Program-made: the position numbers and the translations under genes
Notes under the pieces: generated by a model
Databases searched by the model: none
The model's input: only the letters and a program-made list of their open reading frames with translations
Told to the model about the DNA's origin: nothing
DNA from: Telmatactis stephensoni
Lineage: Eukaryota > Cnidaria > Anthozoa > Actiniaria > Isophelliidae
NCBI GenBank assembly: GCA_029948255.1
Contig: JALIZF010001748.1
Location: forward strand, 330,001 to 394,000
Direction: 5' to 3'
DNA: 64,000 nt
In this document: one piece after another, positions 1 through 10,987 of the stretch
How the letters are laid out: each line of letters opens with the position of its first letter
How positions within the stretch are numbered: position 1 is the stretch's first letter

Positions 1-9
1 CTTCCTTAC

Positions 10-1246
10 TTGTAAAACCGCACCAGCGAAGAACCCATGGGGTTCAGTTGTTGTGTAGGGATTGCCACACTACGAACTTGTTTCACCAAATTACTGACCA
101 AAGCTTTGTTGACTAAAAGAGCAAATAATTATATTGAGTGAAAGGTAATTGTGCTTGTTTGTGACTATATTTATCAATTAGACTGTTGCGAACGGCTTTC
201 CTGCTTTCTGATTGACTGGATTTTCTATGGTGTGGGAAAAAAATTGGAAACAATCTCCCGCTGGTAAAATCCTACCCTGGTATTGAAACTATTCGATAAT
301 CAGGTTAACTGATACCTTGGGCTTGACTTAATATTTTAATATTATATTTAGAGTACGTGCTAGTTTGTATAACCTCGTTTTATATATTATTTACATCATT
401 TATATGTATATAGTGACCTTGTTTTATATGTTTTATATTAAATTTTTCAAAAATATGTCGACTAGTTTGTATAACCTCGTTTTATATATTATTTACATCA
501 TTTATATGTATATAGTGACCTTGTTTTATATGTTTTATATTAAATTTTTCAAAAATATGTCGAAAATATGTCAAAACATAATGTTTCTAGTAATATATAA
601 ATACGTATATATTCACCATTGATTGATAGCTGGATATCGTGAGGTAAAAATATTATTTACATCATTTATATGTATATAGTGACCTTGTTTTATATGTCAA
701 AAATTTGTGTTTGCTTTTATATGTTTTCATATCTGGTGATTTCTATATTTATACTTGCATTTCTAAGTAGATAGAAATCAACATCAAGTAAAGCGTCATT
801 ACATTTTCTTGCATTTTTTTACTTTCTATTCTTTCAATATTTAACTCCAAATCAGAAACATTGGTTTCTTTTGGCAGTTTTAATCCTAAGTAGAACGGCA
901 ACATTTTTGCAAGCTGTGAGAAATGATTTGATATGCATATGCTTCAACAGGCTCACTACCTGATCTATCGAATATTACTGAACCTAGTCAGTTATAAGCC
1001 AGTGCTTAAACTGCATAAAAGCATTCTATACTCTATAAAAAAGCTATCAGGTCTCCAGTAATCGTTCCCGTTAATTCCTGCAAGATGATTCTGCCTCAAT
1101 TTATCACAGATACAAAAACTCGGTAACTTACCATAATCAAGTCCTTTTTGCGTCAGCGAAAGTTGGATATTTGGTTGAGAGGATAACGCCTCAGTTACAA
1201 AAACACCCAAAACGTAAAACAGCACTAGCGACAAAACCCGTGCCAT
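10..1246 (-). CDS. LBP/BPI/CETP-family lipid-binding protein, first two coding exons (partial)
   Basis: Secreted lipid-binding proteins of this family bind lipopolysaccharide or other lipids outside the cell. Coding exon 1 (1246-1132) starts with a hydrophobic signal peptide (MARVLSLVLFYVLG...) and then QPNIQLSLTQKGLDY, which matches the conserved mature N-terminus of LBP/BPI. It ends in phase 1 at a GTAAGT donor. Exon 2 (112-10) follows a TTTTAG acceptor and joins in phase to continue GLDY-VNKALVSNLVKQVRSVAIP, the expected family pattern, ending at a GTAAGG donor. The rest of the gene lies beyond the left edge. I chose the ATG at 1246 because it opens the signal peptide directly; an in-frame ATG at 1363 would put 39 non-signal residues in front. 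Family assignment is fairly sure; LBP versus BPI cannot be told from this part. Confidence 0.72.
361..697. repeat. AT-rich 102-bp tandem duplication plus a partial third copy (LBP/BPI intron 1)
   Basis: Copy 1 (361-462) and copy 2 (463-about 563) are nearly identical; a shorter copy of the core lies at about 651-697. The unit is mainly A and T and makes a spurious small reading frame of duplicated TYR/ILE/PHE-rich peptide. The rest of the intron (113-1131) shows nothing else recognisable. Confidence 0.8.
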
Positions 1247-1308
1247 TGCTGTTAACTTGCTTGTAGCTAAACACACGAGAATAGAGCTAAAGAGGATGTG
1301 TTGGTGCT

Positions 1309-1328
1309 TATTTAACTGTTTGACGTCA
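1309..1328 (-). promoter_or_regulatory. Possible promoter of the LBP/BPI gene: CRE and TATA-like box
   Basis: A full palindromic CRE (TGACGTCA, 1321-1328) is followed on the minus strand by a TATA-like TTAAATAA (about 1309-1316), about 65-80 bases before the chosen ATG. Order and spacing fit a core promoter, but this rests on motif matches only. Confidence 0.35.
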
Positions 1329-1399
1329 AAGACTGTGTGTTTAGTGAAAGGTGTTGAAATCATCTGTTGTCGCAGGGTTTTTGGTCTCGTGCCATCTTT

Positions 1400-2330
1400 C
1401 TACAGAGTTCCATCAAGCTGTTGACTTGTGCTCAAACTGGTTTCTTCACTTCATTCGAAGCTAATAGATGTATGGATCTTGTGGTCACGAGCCCCTCATC
1501 ATCCATATTAGTAATAAAACGATTTCTGAAGCGCGCACAATCTTGAGAAACCAGTTTCAGTTGAACAAGTGTCAAATAGGAAATAGAAACTATTTCGTCC
1601 CAGCACGATGTCATACCCCGGGACGAAATTTGACGCGATGCGCCTGGGCCAGGACAGAAAATACTTTCATGTGATGCCGGTTAGACTATTGATGTACACG
1701 AATGAGTATGTAAATGAATTCTTGCCTCAGGACGATTTCAGCCCGGAGAATATTGTTTACTCACAACATAAATTATTAAAGGCTTACTTTTTTTTCGAGG
1801 TGTTCATTCGATTCGATACCGCGGTAAAGGGAAAATAATTCGTATTAATATTTTCCTGTCAAAAGGGATGCATTATTATTTACTAATAATTTACTAATTA
1901 AGATTTAATGAATACAATCATAAATGCCTATTTACATTGATTTTCATTAAAAAGTTTTAGAATAAATAAATATTTGTCATCTCTTTTTCGTCATCACATT
2001 TTTTTCAGCGTTCATATAATGAAGTAAGTATTGCTGAGTTTCATTCATTTCTTCGAGAATCAAAAGACAATGCAGCGGTAGCCATGTTGGATGAACAAAC
2101 AATAGACGCTAATGAGAAATGTTTTGTTGAAGTTCATCCAAGATGGCTGCCGTGACGTCACATGCAACCCAACAATAACGGTCAATCGACAAAAATTTAA
2201 CAAATGAAACTGTTCCATTTTCTTCCATCGCTATAAAATCACTTACTAAGAATTGAGTGCGTTACATGCGAAGAACTATCTGGTTTGTGTAGGTCGAGAG
2301 CATGACCACTGTTACTGTAAATCGTCAACA
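1400..2330. other. Spacer between LBP/BPI and RERG-like A; one short inverted repeat
   Basis: No coding exon recognised. Around 2079-2150 the stretch GCCATNTTGGATGAAC occurs in opposite orientations about 35 bases apart, as in a small palindromic element. Short reading frames at 1432-1838 have no recognisable content. Confidence 0.4.
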
Positions 2331-2790
2331 AAAATTCCTGGAAATGGTGAGAGAAGAACGCGTACGTAACCATGTACAGTTTTTGTGAAGACATTTCCTG
2401 GACAATGTTAAAAGTGTTTTCGATGGGGTGGTATCACAACTCAGTGGTCATTGGTTATCTAGTGTTTGATGTTAAGGTATTTCCTGGAAATCCAGAATGA
2501 CATGATGGTCATGTAGAAGTTTTGTGAAGGCATTTCCTAGACGTAAAGAAGGACATGGTGTCACAATGCATTGAATATACACCATGCTGCATAAGTTTTG
2601 AAGAAGTCAAGACATTTCCTGGAAATGTAGTATGACATGGTGTCAGGTATTTCCTGGAAATCCAGAATAGCACGGTAGAGTTTTTGTGAAAGAAGACATT
2701 TCCTGAACGTACAGAATGAAATGGTGTCACAACGCAGTGGGCATTAGCATGTAGTGTTTGTCAAAGCATTTCCTGGAATGCTGTACACCA
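2330..2790. repeat. Degenerate interspersed/tandem repeat with core CATTTCCTGGAAAT
   Basis: The core CATTTCCTGGA recurs at least eight times (near 2333, 2393, 2480, 2530, 2613, 2647, 2697, 2768), with shared flanking words such as GACATGGTGTCACAA. Spacing is irregular (34-87 bases), so this is an old, decayed array. It reaches the 3' end of the RERG-like A gene. Confidence 0.65.
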
Positions 2791-2795
2791 TGATG

Positions 2796-5700
2796 TCACG
2801 ATGCCGCAGATACAGGCGGTGTAGTTTGCCCTAATGTCGTTGGTCTTATTTGCTCTGCATTGCCAGCATCAGCAGTCGATTTCTTGCGCATAGATTTGGT
2901 CTTCACATTCATAATCCCTTCCTTCACTCTAGAAAGAGCCGATTTATTTTTCTCCCGATTGAAACAATTTCTTAAAACTTCCTCCAGCATTTCCTGGATT
3001 TCCTGGTATCCCTCTGATATGGAAACCTGGAAGAATAAGCCCTCACTTTCCTGAGCAAGATAATGCCCTTCATCCTCGTCGACTTGTTGTAGATGTGTCA
3101 AGTCTTTCTTAGTACCGACAATTACAATAAAAGGTGCCGGCTGAACTGTTTTGTCTTGTAGGATGTATTTAACAAGAAGACGAGCTTCGTCAAATGAAGT
3201 TCGATCAGTTGTTGAGTAGACGATGAAGAAAATCTCACCAAACGCCAGGCATGTATCCATCTTGTCACGTGAATTCTACAAGATTGAAGCAAAGCAACTT
3301 TTAGATAAATGAGACACAAGCCAAGAAATACGCAAGTAAAATACTAATGACGCACAAAGGGGGAAGACATTTACGGAACGCAAGCAAGAACAAATAGAGA
3401 AAGAGCTGGTGGATGAAAAATCAAGAAATCGAAATGAACGGTTACCAAGACAATCATAATTTGTATCGGTTACGTAAGGTACAGTTACGGTACGCAGAAA
3501 ACTGATCGTATCGTAACGTTTCCCACTCATACGAAATCCGTCAATAAAAAGAGATCAGGTTTCATCACGGTAACTCTTAAGAAACAGACGTAATATCAGA
3601 TTTTTGCTTGTCCACGATGCTCATAAAACCTCTCTCTCTTAGCAATTATTTTTGTTTCTCCAATGCATTGTTGGGCTTCCTGTGTCAGTAAACTTCTATT
3701 ATCAGCACAGGAAGCCCGTTGCAGACAAGCTAGAGAAGCTGCTATAGTTATGTTTACCTTCCCTGCCGTGTCCATGATGTCTATAGATACAAACTGACCA
3801 TCAATAACTATATGATGACGATATGTTGCTTCTGAAATGAAGAAAACCAGAGGTTCTTCTATAAACCAGTTTAAAAATTACTTGATACCGAGGCTAATGT
3901 GGATAAAACAAAAGAAATGCTGCTCATGGCTGGCTGGTTTCTTTTGTTTAGTCATGTTAGCCTCGTTGTCAAGCAAATTTTGAAAGTGGCCTATACTTAT
4001 TCTGTGTTCGTGTTTCGCTACTATCTGATTGTATCTCACTAACACGAGCGGCTTTTTTATAACATATTTTCAAAAGATTATCAAATCGATTTATCCAGAT
4101 AAGAAAAGACTTGTTAGTTTTTCAATCTTGGCTCTATTTATAGATCATATGATTGTATCTTTATCGCAAAATAGCTACAAGCGAGACAACAAGTTCCATA
4201 GCGTGCGCCATTGTTGAATTTCAATTGAACGAGGAAAATAATAATAACGAAGTAAAATTTATAACTCGGGCATTCCTACGGAAGCCCGAGTAATGAGAAT
4301 CATGACAAAGACTATCTTCTTAACATGGGATTCATTTAGTTAATTAGCTCACCTAAGGACACGTCATATTCTCCTATGAATCTTCTGGTAATAAAACGAA
4401 CGGTGAGAGCTGAAAAATACAAGAAGTCAAAAAAATTACTCGGGCTGCCTCTTTCTTTTTCTTCAAAGGTTACACCTCAGATACCGCTTGTACGGCTTAT
4501 GGTCAAACAGAAATGTTTAGCAAGAATGGCAACTTTATTGCACAGAAGATGCTCTCATTAAAGTTAAACCTTTGAGCAATTAACCAATAGATTCCATTTT
4601 TCCGTGCTTCTATATTCTAACAGATGCACAGATGACGTCCAAATGTGGCGAGAACAAGTCACGCGACTCGACTTCGTCTCGTGGCGTACCTTTTTGTTCC
4701 GTTGTTTTCGCCACATTTTGACGTCTCCTGTCCATCTATTAGAGTACAGACCCATGGAAAAATGGAATCTATTTGTTTTATATAATATTCATCGAAATAT
4801 TTTCAACCAATCAGATGGTGCGTAACTGATTTAATGACGTCATCTATGCGTGTGTACAGGTAATAGCACATGGTTCTCGACCAATCAGAGCGCGCGTAAT
4901 AGATGAATGTAGTATTTCAAGGTAATTAAACTAAACTAAACTGAGCACTAAGTGGTGGGTATTGATCTACTGGGCGTCAAAGGTTCTGTTAGCTACTTTT
5001 GTACAAAGGAACATCGGATGAGACGAAAAGTCCCTGAAAGGAAAGGTAACATTGGTCCCAAGGCGCTGGCTTTAGAAAGGGCAAATTTTGGGCGGGCGTC
5101 GATCATCAAAATTTTTAGGGTTTTTAAACATCAAAGCAAACCGTCTTTTTATCTGCGATTGAATTAGGCGCATGTTTTTTCCTCGCTAATCGAACTGTAT
5201 TTAACCCTCGACCTTTTCGAAAATGATAATGCTTCATGTATCGATCAACAGCGATTGATATCTGACAACACTAATAAGAGAAATCTAGGGTGATTAAGGC
5301 GGGTGATTATGAAGTTTAAATGACTGCGATGAAAAATTCTCCAACTCTAACAAGCGTTAATTTGTTAAGATTTCTTAAGTATGACAAAACTGTGTAAAAC
5401 TTTTCGATGACTGTATTGTCTTTTCGGTTCTAATCATGTCTGAAATTTGTCAGCCATGTGCTTTTTCAATCTTTGTGTATGAGCGGCGGCAAATGAGCTT
5501 TGGTGGATGATATATGATTGGACGATCGTACAACAATACCATCGGTCGTCACGTGAACGCGTTGCAAGAAAACAGTCGAATTGCGAACTTTTTATTCCGT
5601 TTTTCATCCCCTTACGAAAAATAACAAAACAAAGCGAAGCAAAACAAACCGAAAAAAATAACCCAAACAAAAACAAAACGATAGTGTAGGAGTACGCTTC

Positions 5701-8221
5701 TCTTTTCTTTTCAGCAGCAGATCAATTTTCAAAATTTCAGTTCGTTATCATATCATTCATTTCCTGTTAGCAAAAAAATTATCAGTAAAAACCACAAAAA
5801 TTCATGAATGAGACATTGTCGGTCTAGGCGTGTCTCTATGGAACCGCCCTGTAACAATAACGCCTACAAAATGTTACAATTCAGTACTAGTTTTGTTACT
5901 GTTAAGTCTGTAGCAACTCCTCCACTACTGAATGGCAAGAAAACCGTGTAGAAGGACGTGTCATACGTTAACCTAACATATGGTAAAACGGTCGTAGCAA
6001 AAGATTTCTTTCACTAACAAGATAACAAGATCTGAAGAGTCGCAGTTATGTGATTAAATAGTTGACGATGGAATTCTCAATTCATAAATCATTAGGTTCG
6101 ACCCCTAATGATAACCATTTGCTATCACTGTCTAAAAGCCGAGCTAAAACATATGTTTGATTTCAGGAGTACTTTTGGTTTGAGATTTTGAGACTAGCTA
6201 TGGGTGAAATGTCAAAGTGAAGGATATGGATGAACCACTTGGAGTGAAGCTGAAGTAGTGGCAAAGAGGGATTTTTGTGACTACCCTAGTGACACGTGGC
6301 GCAGAAGGACTAAGAAGATGGGTGGAATGTAAGACTGAAACAGCACCTTATAAAGTTTTAACAAAAATTTGACGAACTGAAATATAAATTTCGAGAAACA
6401 AGAACGAGATCTCTAAGAGGAATCCCACATGGACATAACAAACGGACCTAACTCCAAGAGGACACCTATAAGTGAAAAAAGCATTTTTTTGGGGTGTTTT
6501 CGCAGGGCACTGTCGTTGTTTTATCGCTGTGCTACTTTGTTTTAGGGCTTTCATCTCTTTTCGTAAGCAACACGTACTTAATCATACAGCTTCTTCACGT
6601 TTCGCAACATAAATAACACCTCTGCCCCGAGGTGTCCTCCAGTGTCGTAAACGTCCCGAGTATATCGTGGGGTATTTTCGACCTTTGCCATACCTTGCCA
6701 CTAAGTTTATTAAAACAATTTTATAATTTCCGCTTTTCTACACGTTTATTCCGTGACATATATACTGTATAAAAAGCGTTTACGGCAAACGCAACACTAG
6801 ACGCGTAAAAGCAGGTCATACGATACGGTCTGCCGTCTGCCGTTTCCCGTGTACGTAGTTTATGCCAGACTACAATTGAGACTAGAATGTGTTTTATTTT
6901 CCAGGAATTTCATAACAGTGCTACAACTACTTCTGTGTCATTGGTTATAGTACTCTGACCTCAATAAACTCTAAACACGGCTTCCAATTGATAAACACTT
7001 AACTATGACTGATATTTTCGAGGTATTTTTGATTGTTCCAAGTGGATATCTCAAATTCCTCAAAGACAAGCCGAAAGTGAGTACAACCATTCTTATGGAC
7101 CAAGGGTTCAATAGTCTTTTGCTTTATTCAATATTCTTAATCCCTCTTAACAAGTAAACACGTCCATAGATTATATGGGTTGAAAATATTTGGTAATTAT
7201 GAATAAAAATATAGTTTATTAATCTAGAGACAGAATTTCAAATTTCGAGGTTTATTTAGTGCAGACGCGTAAACAACTCTAGAATTAAGTTTTTAATGGT
7301 TAAATTAATGAATTTTTGAAGAAGATAAGTTTGAACAGCTATCTGATTTTCTGTAAGTAGTTAACGTTATACCCTTGATAAACTATGCCGAAAATGCATT
7401 GTATCAGCTTTTAGGTTTTGCCCTCTCAGACAATGATTTTCGAAGGAAGAGAGGTTCATACTACCCACTGAGAAGGTTATCTTCTGGTTTAATAAACTTC
7501 TAAAATTCCATTAGCTGTGGTTTTGCATGAGACGTCTTAATAAAATCAATAACAATCATGTATTGTACTTGATTTGATGAAGTATTGTATATGGTAGCTG
7601 TGCTAAAGAAATCGCCACCAAAAGATCCCAAGGCGCTCAAAGATCTAAGATCCTCAAATTTCGAAATCACTTTCTCTTAATAAAACGCATCAATGCCTGG
7701 GCTAATATAGGTGGGCAAAGTGTTTAACTCACAAACAACAATGAACTGAATGATTGTACATGACATGAATACATAATGTACAATTGCAACGAGACAAAAC
7801 AACACAAAAACAGGTTAGCTTCATAAAGTAACTCTGTTGGAGGTCTGAACGGCTTCGACAGAACCTCGACGACCTCGAGTCAACGAAGATACTTGTAACA
7901 AACTTAACCCCCTATACCCCTTTGCAAAATGAAATCACGCAAAAATATTTGGTCTTTTCACGCGTCACGGATAATTAAAATATCGCTTTCACGTTCACAA
8001 AACAAAAAAAACAAAAAACAAAAGTTGTTTTCACGTGTATGCAAAAAGTTTTAGACCTTAATCACGTTTCACGTCAAAATAAATCAGCCATTCACGTTTT
8101 ACGCAAAAAGTGTAGAGGACCTTGACTTACCAGATTTGCCTACTCCATCTTTTCCTAGGACCACTGCATGTATGCTCTTAAGGCTGTTTTGGTGATGTTG
8201 AACGCTGCGCCGTCTTCTCAT
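2796..8221 (-). CDS. Ras-like small GTPase of the RERG/RASL11/RASL12 group, copy A
   Basis: Four coding exons: 8221-8131, 4409-4353, 3831-3758, 3275-2796; phases 1, 1, 0; 233 residues, no in-frame stop. The G1 loop reads GKDGVGKS, the effector region [26 protein letters not shown] closely follows RERG-type proteins, G3 is DTAGK, G4 is TKKD and the G5 region is VSISEGY. There is no C-terminal CAAX box, so it is probably not prenylated, as in RERG. Odd points: the Ras position-12 equivalent is Asp, position 61 is Lys and Thr35 is Ser, a combination that in Ras would impair GTP hydrolysis and alter effector binding. The tandem neighbour (10,988-16,410) has the same exon plan. Intron 1 is 3.7 kb. 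Family assignment is sure; subfamily is not. Confidence 0.88.
3464..3538. mobile_element. Fragment of the GTTTTCGTATGAGTGGGAAAC palindromic MITE family
   Basis: Ends with TTTCCCACTCATACGAAAT and is preceded by the family's GTACGGTTACG-type words; this is one arm only of the element seen complete at 21,501, 21,903, 24,384 and 56,657. It lies in intron 3 of RERG-like A. Confidence 0.6.
4586..4773. mobile_element. Palindromic MITE, 188 bp with ~65-bp inverted arms
   Basis: The left arm (AATAGATTCCATTTTTCC... ATGTGGCG) and the right arm (CGCCACATTTTGACGTC... GGAATCTATT) are imperfect reverse complements over about 65 bases around a ~60-base centre. This palindromy explains the two similar short reading frames on opposite strands. 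It lies in intron 1 of RERG-like A. Confidence 0.75.
4800..8130. other. Intron 1 of RERG-like A, remaining sequence
   Basis: No exon recognised. It contains CCAATCAGA words (4807, 4890) typical of palindromic repeats, a run of TTTCACGT/ACGCAAAAA words at about 7930-8110 that looks like a decayed interspersed repeat, and AT-rich unique DNA elsewhere. Confidence 0.4.
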
Positions 8222-8889
8222 CTTCCTTTGAAAATACTCTGAACTCTAACTGAGCTCTCGATGTCCTGAAACTAGTCTAAACAGAGTAACCCCAAATTGG
8301 ACTTGGCGTCGATGCACAAAAGTTGGTGTATTTGTTAACTTTATGCTGAGTTGTTTTACGATATTCGACTGCTCTTTCTCTGAAGTCACTGTGAATTCTG
8401 ACCACGTTGATTTGTAAACGCTCTTGTTGTCTTGCGGTGGATAATTCTCCGGTATTTACTGCTCACAACATGTCACAGAGTCAAACAAACAATTATCACA
8501 GCTTAGACTAATCCCTGGATTCAATCTTTCTTCACCTGCTATATAAAACTCTTCAATGTAAATGTTCTCGTTATTTGTTGATTACGTCCTCAGCAATCAA
8601 GTGCTCTGTTCGTTGGTTAAACAGTCTGTTGTGTGCGGTTCGAAATAATTGCTCTGTGTGAAGAGTTTACCCCAAATTGCGTGGGATGGAAATGTCGGTC
8701 CACACCAACTGTGATGATACCTGATAATTTATCCTTTGTTGTCTTGACTTACTCGACAGGGGCTATTACCGAGAGCGATAAATCGATGCAACGGTGGATA
8801 TGTTTTGTAATCGATGCAGGAACCAAGAAACTGATATCCCACACCCCCAAGAACTGATAACCTTGCAGTTTCTAGTTGAATGCAATCTT

Positions 8890-9115
8890 TTGTTGTTGTG
8901 ACAACGCCACTGTTGGCAGGGAGCGCATTCCTCTTAATTAGAATTTTCCGTCCCGCACGTGCTCATCAAGAGTCACGTTGGCGGAAGTCCACAATTAAGG
9001 ATCCCTCTCCCTTCTTGCTGACAGTGACAACGCCACTGTTGACAGGGAGCGCATTCCTTTTCATTAAAATTGTGTCACGCATGCTCATCAAGATTTCTCA
9101 ACTGGTCCTGTTGCC
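8890..9115. repeat. Direct duplication of ~85 bp (GACAACGCCACTGTTG unit)
   Basis: Copies at about 8897-8985 and 9023-9105 share GACAACGCCACTGTTGRCAG, then GGAGCGCATTCCT and GCTCATCAAGA. It lies between the two GTPase genes, where no coding exon was found (8222-10,987). Confidence 0.6.
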
Positions 9116-9553
9116 TTCTTGCTGACCTTGACCACTGACTGGGAATAGTCTGCCCAATAAGGGCAGGGGCGTGCCTGCTCCCCATGGATTTTAGCCTATC
9201 TTTTGGACAATTGCGTAGACAGCATCGCTTGGTTCCATTCTAAAAACGACTTTGATGAGGCCTCAAGAAGCCAACCAAATTGGACTGGCCAAATACTGAA
9301 GCCGATTGAAATATTTCATGGCCATGGAAAGGTTTAAAGAGAAAATCCTCGAAATCTAAACTATTTTTATATCGTTTAGTATATCCGGCTAGAAGTTGTA
9401 TAACATGTTATAAACTGTTGTAACTGTCACGTTTACGAGAGAGAGAGGAAACGGATAAGGATATCCCTGCATGACGTCTCCAGCCCTGTTATCTGAGCTC
9501 TGTCTCGAGTAATGGCTATTTTGTATGGAGTTTTGTCGTCTGACTACTTCTCG

Positions 9554-9809
9554 CAGGCTCGTAACATGGTATATGGGGTCAGGGATCAAGCTCCAAATTA
9601 TGGCCAGGATCAGGGATCAGAGGCCAGGGCTCAGGGATCAAATGGGTGGGATCGAGGATCAGGGACATTGGGTCAGGATCAGAGATCAGCTCAGTTTTTT
9701 GCACCAAGGATCTGGGATAAAAAATTTCTAAAAATATGGGCTCAGGAATCAAAATTTCCGTAAAAACCGGGATCAGTGAGACGAAAATATATACCATGTT
9801 ACGAGCCTG
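9554..9809. mobile_element. Short element with 21-bp inverted ends and a GGATCAGG-rich core
   Basis: The left end CAGGCTCGTAACATGGTATA and the right end TATACCATGTTACGAGCCTG are perfect reverse complements. Between them a degenerate GGATCAGGGATCAG repeat fills about 150 bases. Perfect ends argue for recent mobility. Confidence 0.7.
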
Positions 9810-10029
9810 TTCTCAAGACTGGGGCTCTCTTTAGGGTTTTAATTAGATTAAAGCCTTAACCACAAAAATAATTATTTTAACAATAATTTAGGAATTTTGA
9901 AATAGCTTGTTTCAGCAAAGTTCTTTCTTCAAAACATTTGAATCAATTTCTACCCTGCAAGGAGGGTCTCCCTTTACCTTCTCTGCTCGCAGGGTAATCA
10001 ATTTCCAACACCCCAAGTATTCCTTGGAT

Positions 10030-10470
10030 CAGGAAAGAAAGTGGTCGCTTACGAGCCAGAGATGGTACCAGAACCCAACACAGGAAGCCCAAACCATACG
10101 TAATATGTAACACATCAGGATGCATGCCCATGGGGAATGCATTGTTTTATGGAAACAAGAAAACATCGATACCTTGGCTTCAGAAACAATTAAAAGAACT
10201 TGATTACGAATTCTCAGAAGCGATGGACATATAGTAGTTTTCTTTGCAAAAACATTCAACAGCTGTGTTTATTAGTAAGGATCTGTTATCATCACTGACT
10301 CTGGGGTGGTTGCTTACGAGAGAGGAAAAACAATGAAAAATTCCAAAAATTGAACCACAAAGGTGGTCGCGGTCGCTTTATACGAGAGAGATTTGTTATA
10401 GAGTTTATATGGGAAACAAAAGGAGAAACTGAAAGTGTGGTCGCTTTACGAGAGTGGTCATTTAAAGAGA
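10030..10470. repeat. Decayed interspersed repeat with GTGGTCGCTTACGAG words
   Basis: GTGGTCGCTTACGAG or close variants occur near 10,042, 10,310, 10,370 and 10,438. The pattern resembles terminal repeats of an old DNA transposon, but no clear ends or reading frame were found. The remainder up to 10,987 shows nothing else. Confidence 0.4.
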
Positions 10471-10987
10471 GTTAACTGTCGCCGCAAACTGTGGTCAGCG
10501 GATTTTGATGACGTTCTTATTAGGAAACGTTCTTCTTTTTTGGTTCCACTCTCGCCGTTCGCTGACGACCAAAGATTGATTTGATAGAACCAAAGAAGGA
10601 AAAATTCGATTTAACTATGGCTTCAGTGATAATTATAGACAAGCGATAGCGCAGATGAATTCTTGTATTGCAAAAATTATATATTTTTAACATTTCTTAT
10701 CTAAAAGAGAATTTGTCAAGCATCACTGATCTTTTGAAAGCGACAAAGCTGTGACTAATACATGTGAAAAGCAACAATACTCTCCATTGTCTATTAATCC
10801 CTAAACTATGCCATCTCCTTTGACGCGCCTAGTGATCAGAAAGTCAGCGGTCATTCAGTCACACTCCACGCATCGGAAGCTCAGTGATCATTTGTTACAC
10901 TCCATGGACGACTGCTGACCAGCTAAAAATCAGCCCGGTGACCATATGAACGACGTTGCCATAGTTTCACTATGTTTTCTGACACTG

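Noticed and set aside
992..1363. 123-codon frame as a single-exon protein
   Set aside because: It reads through a consensus GTAAGT donor at 1131; the spliced model gives a much better family match.
4564..4825. Paired similar frames on opposite strands (SNRCTDDVQMW / SNRWTGDVKMW)
   Set aside because: Both come from the arms of one palindromic MITE.
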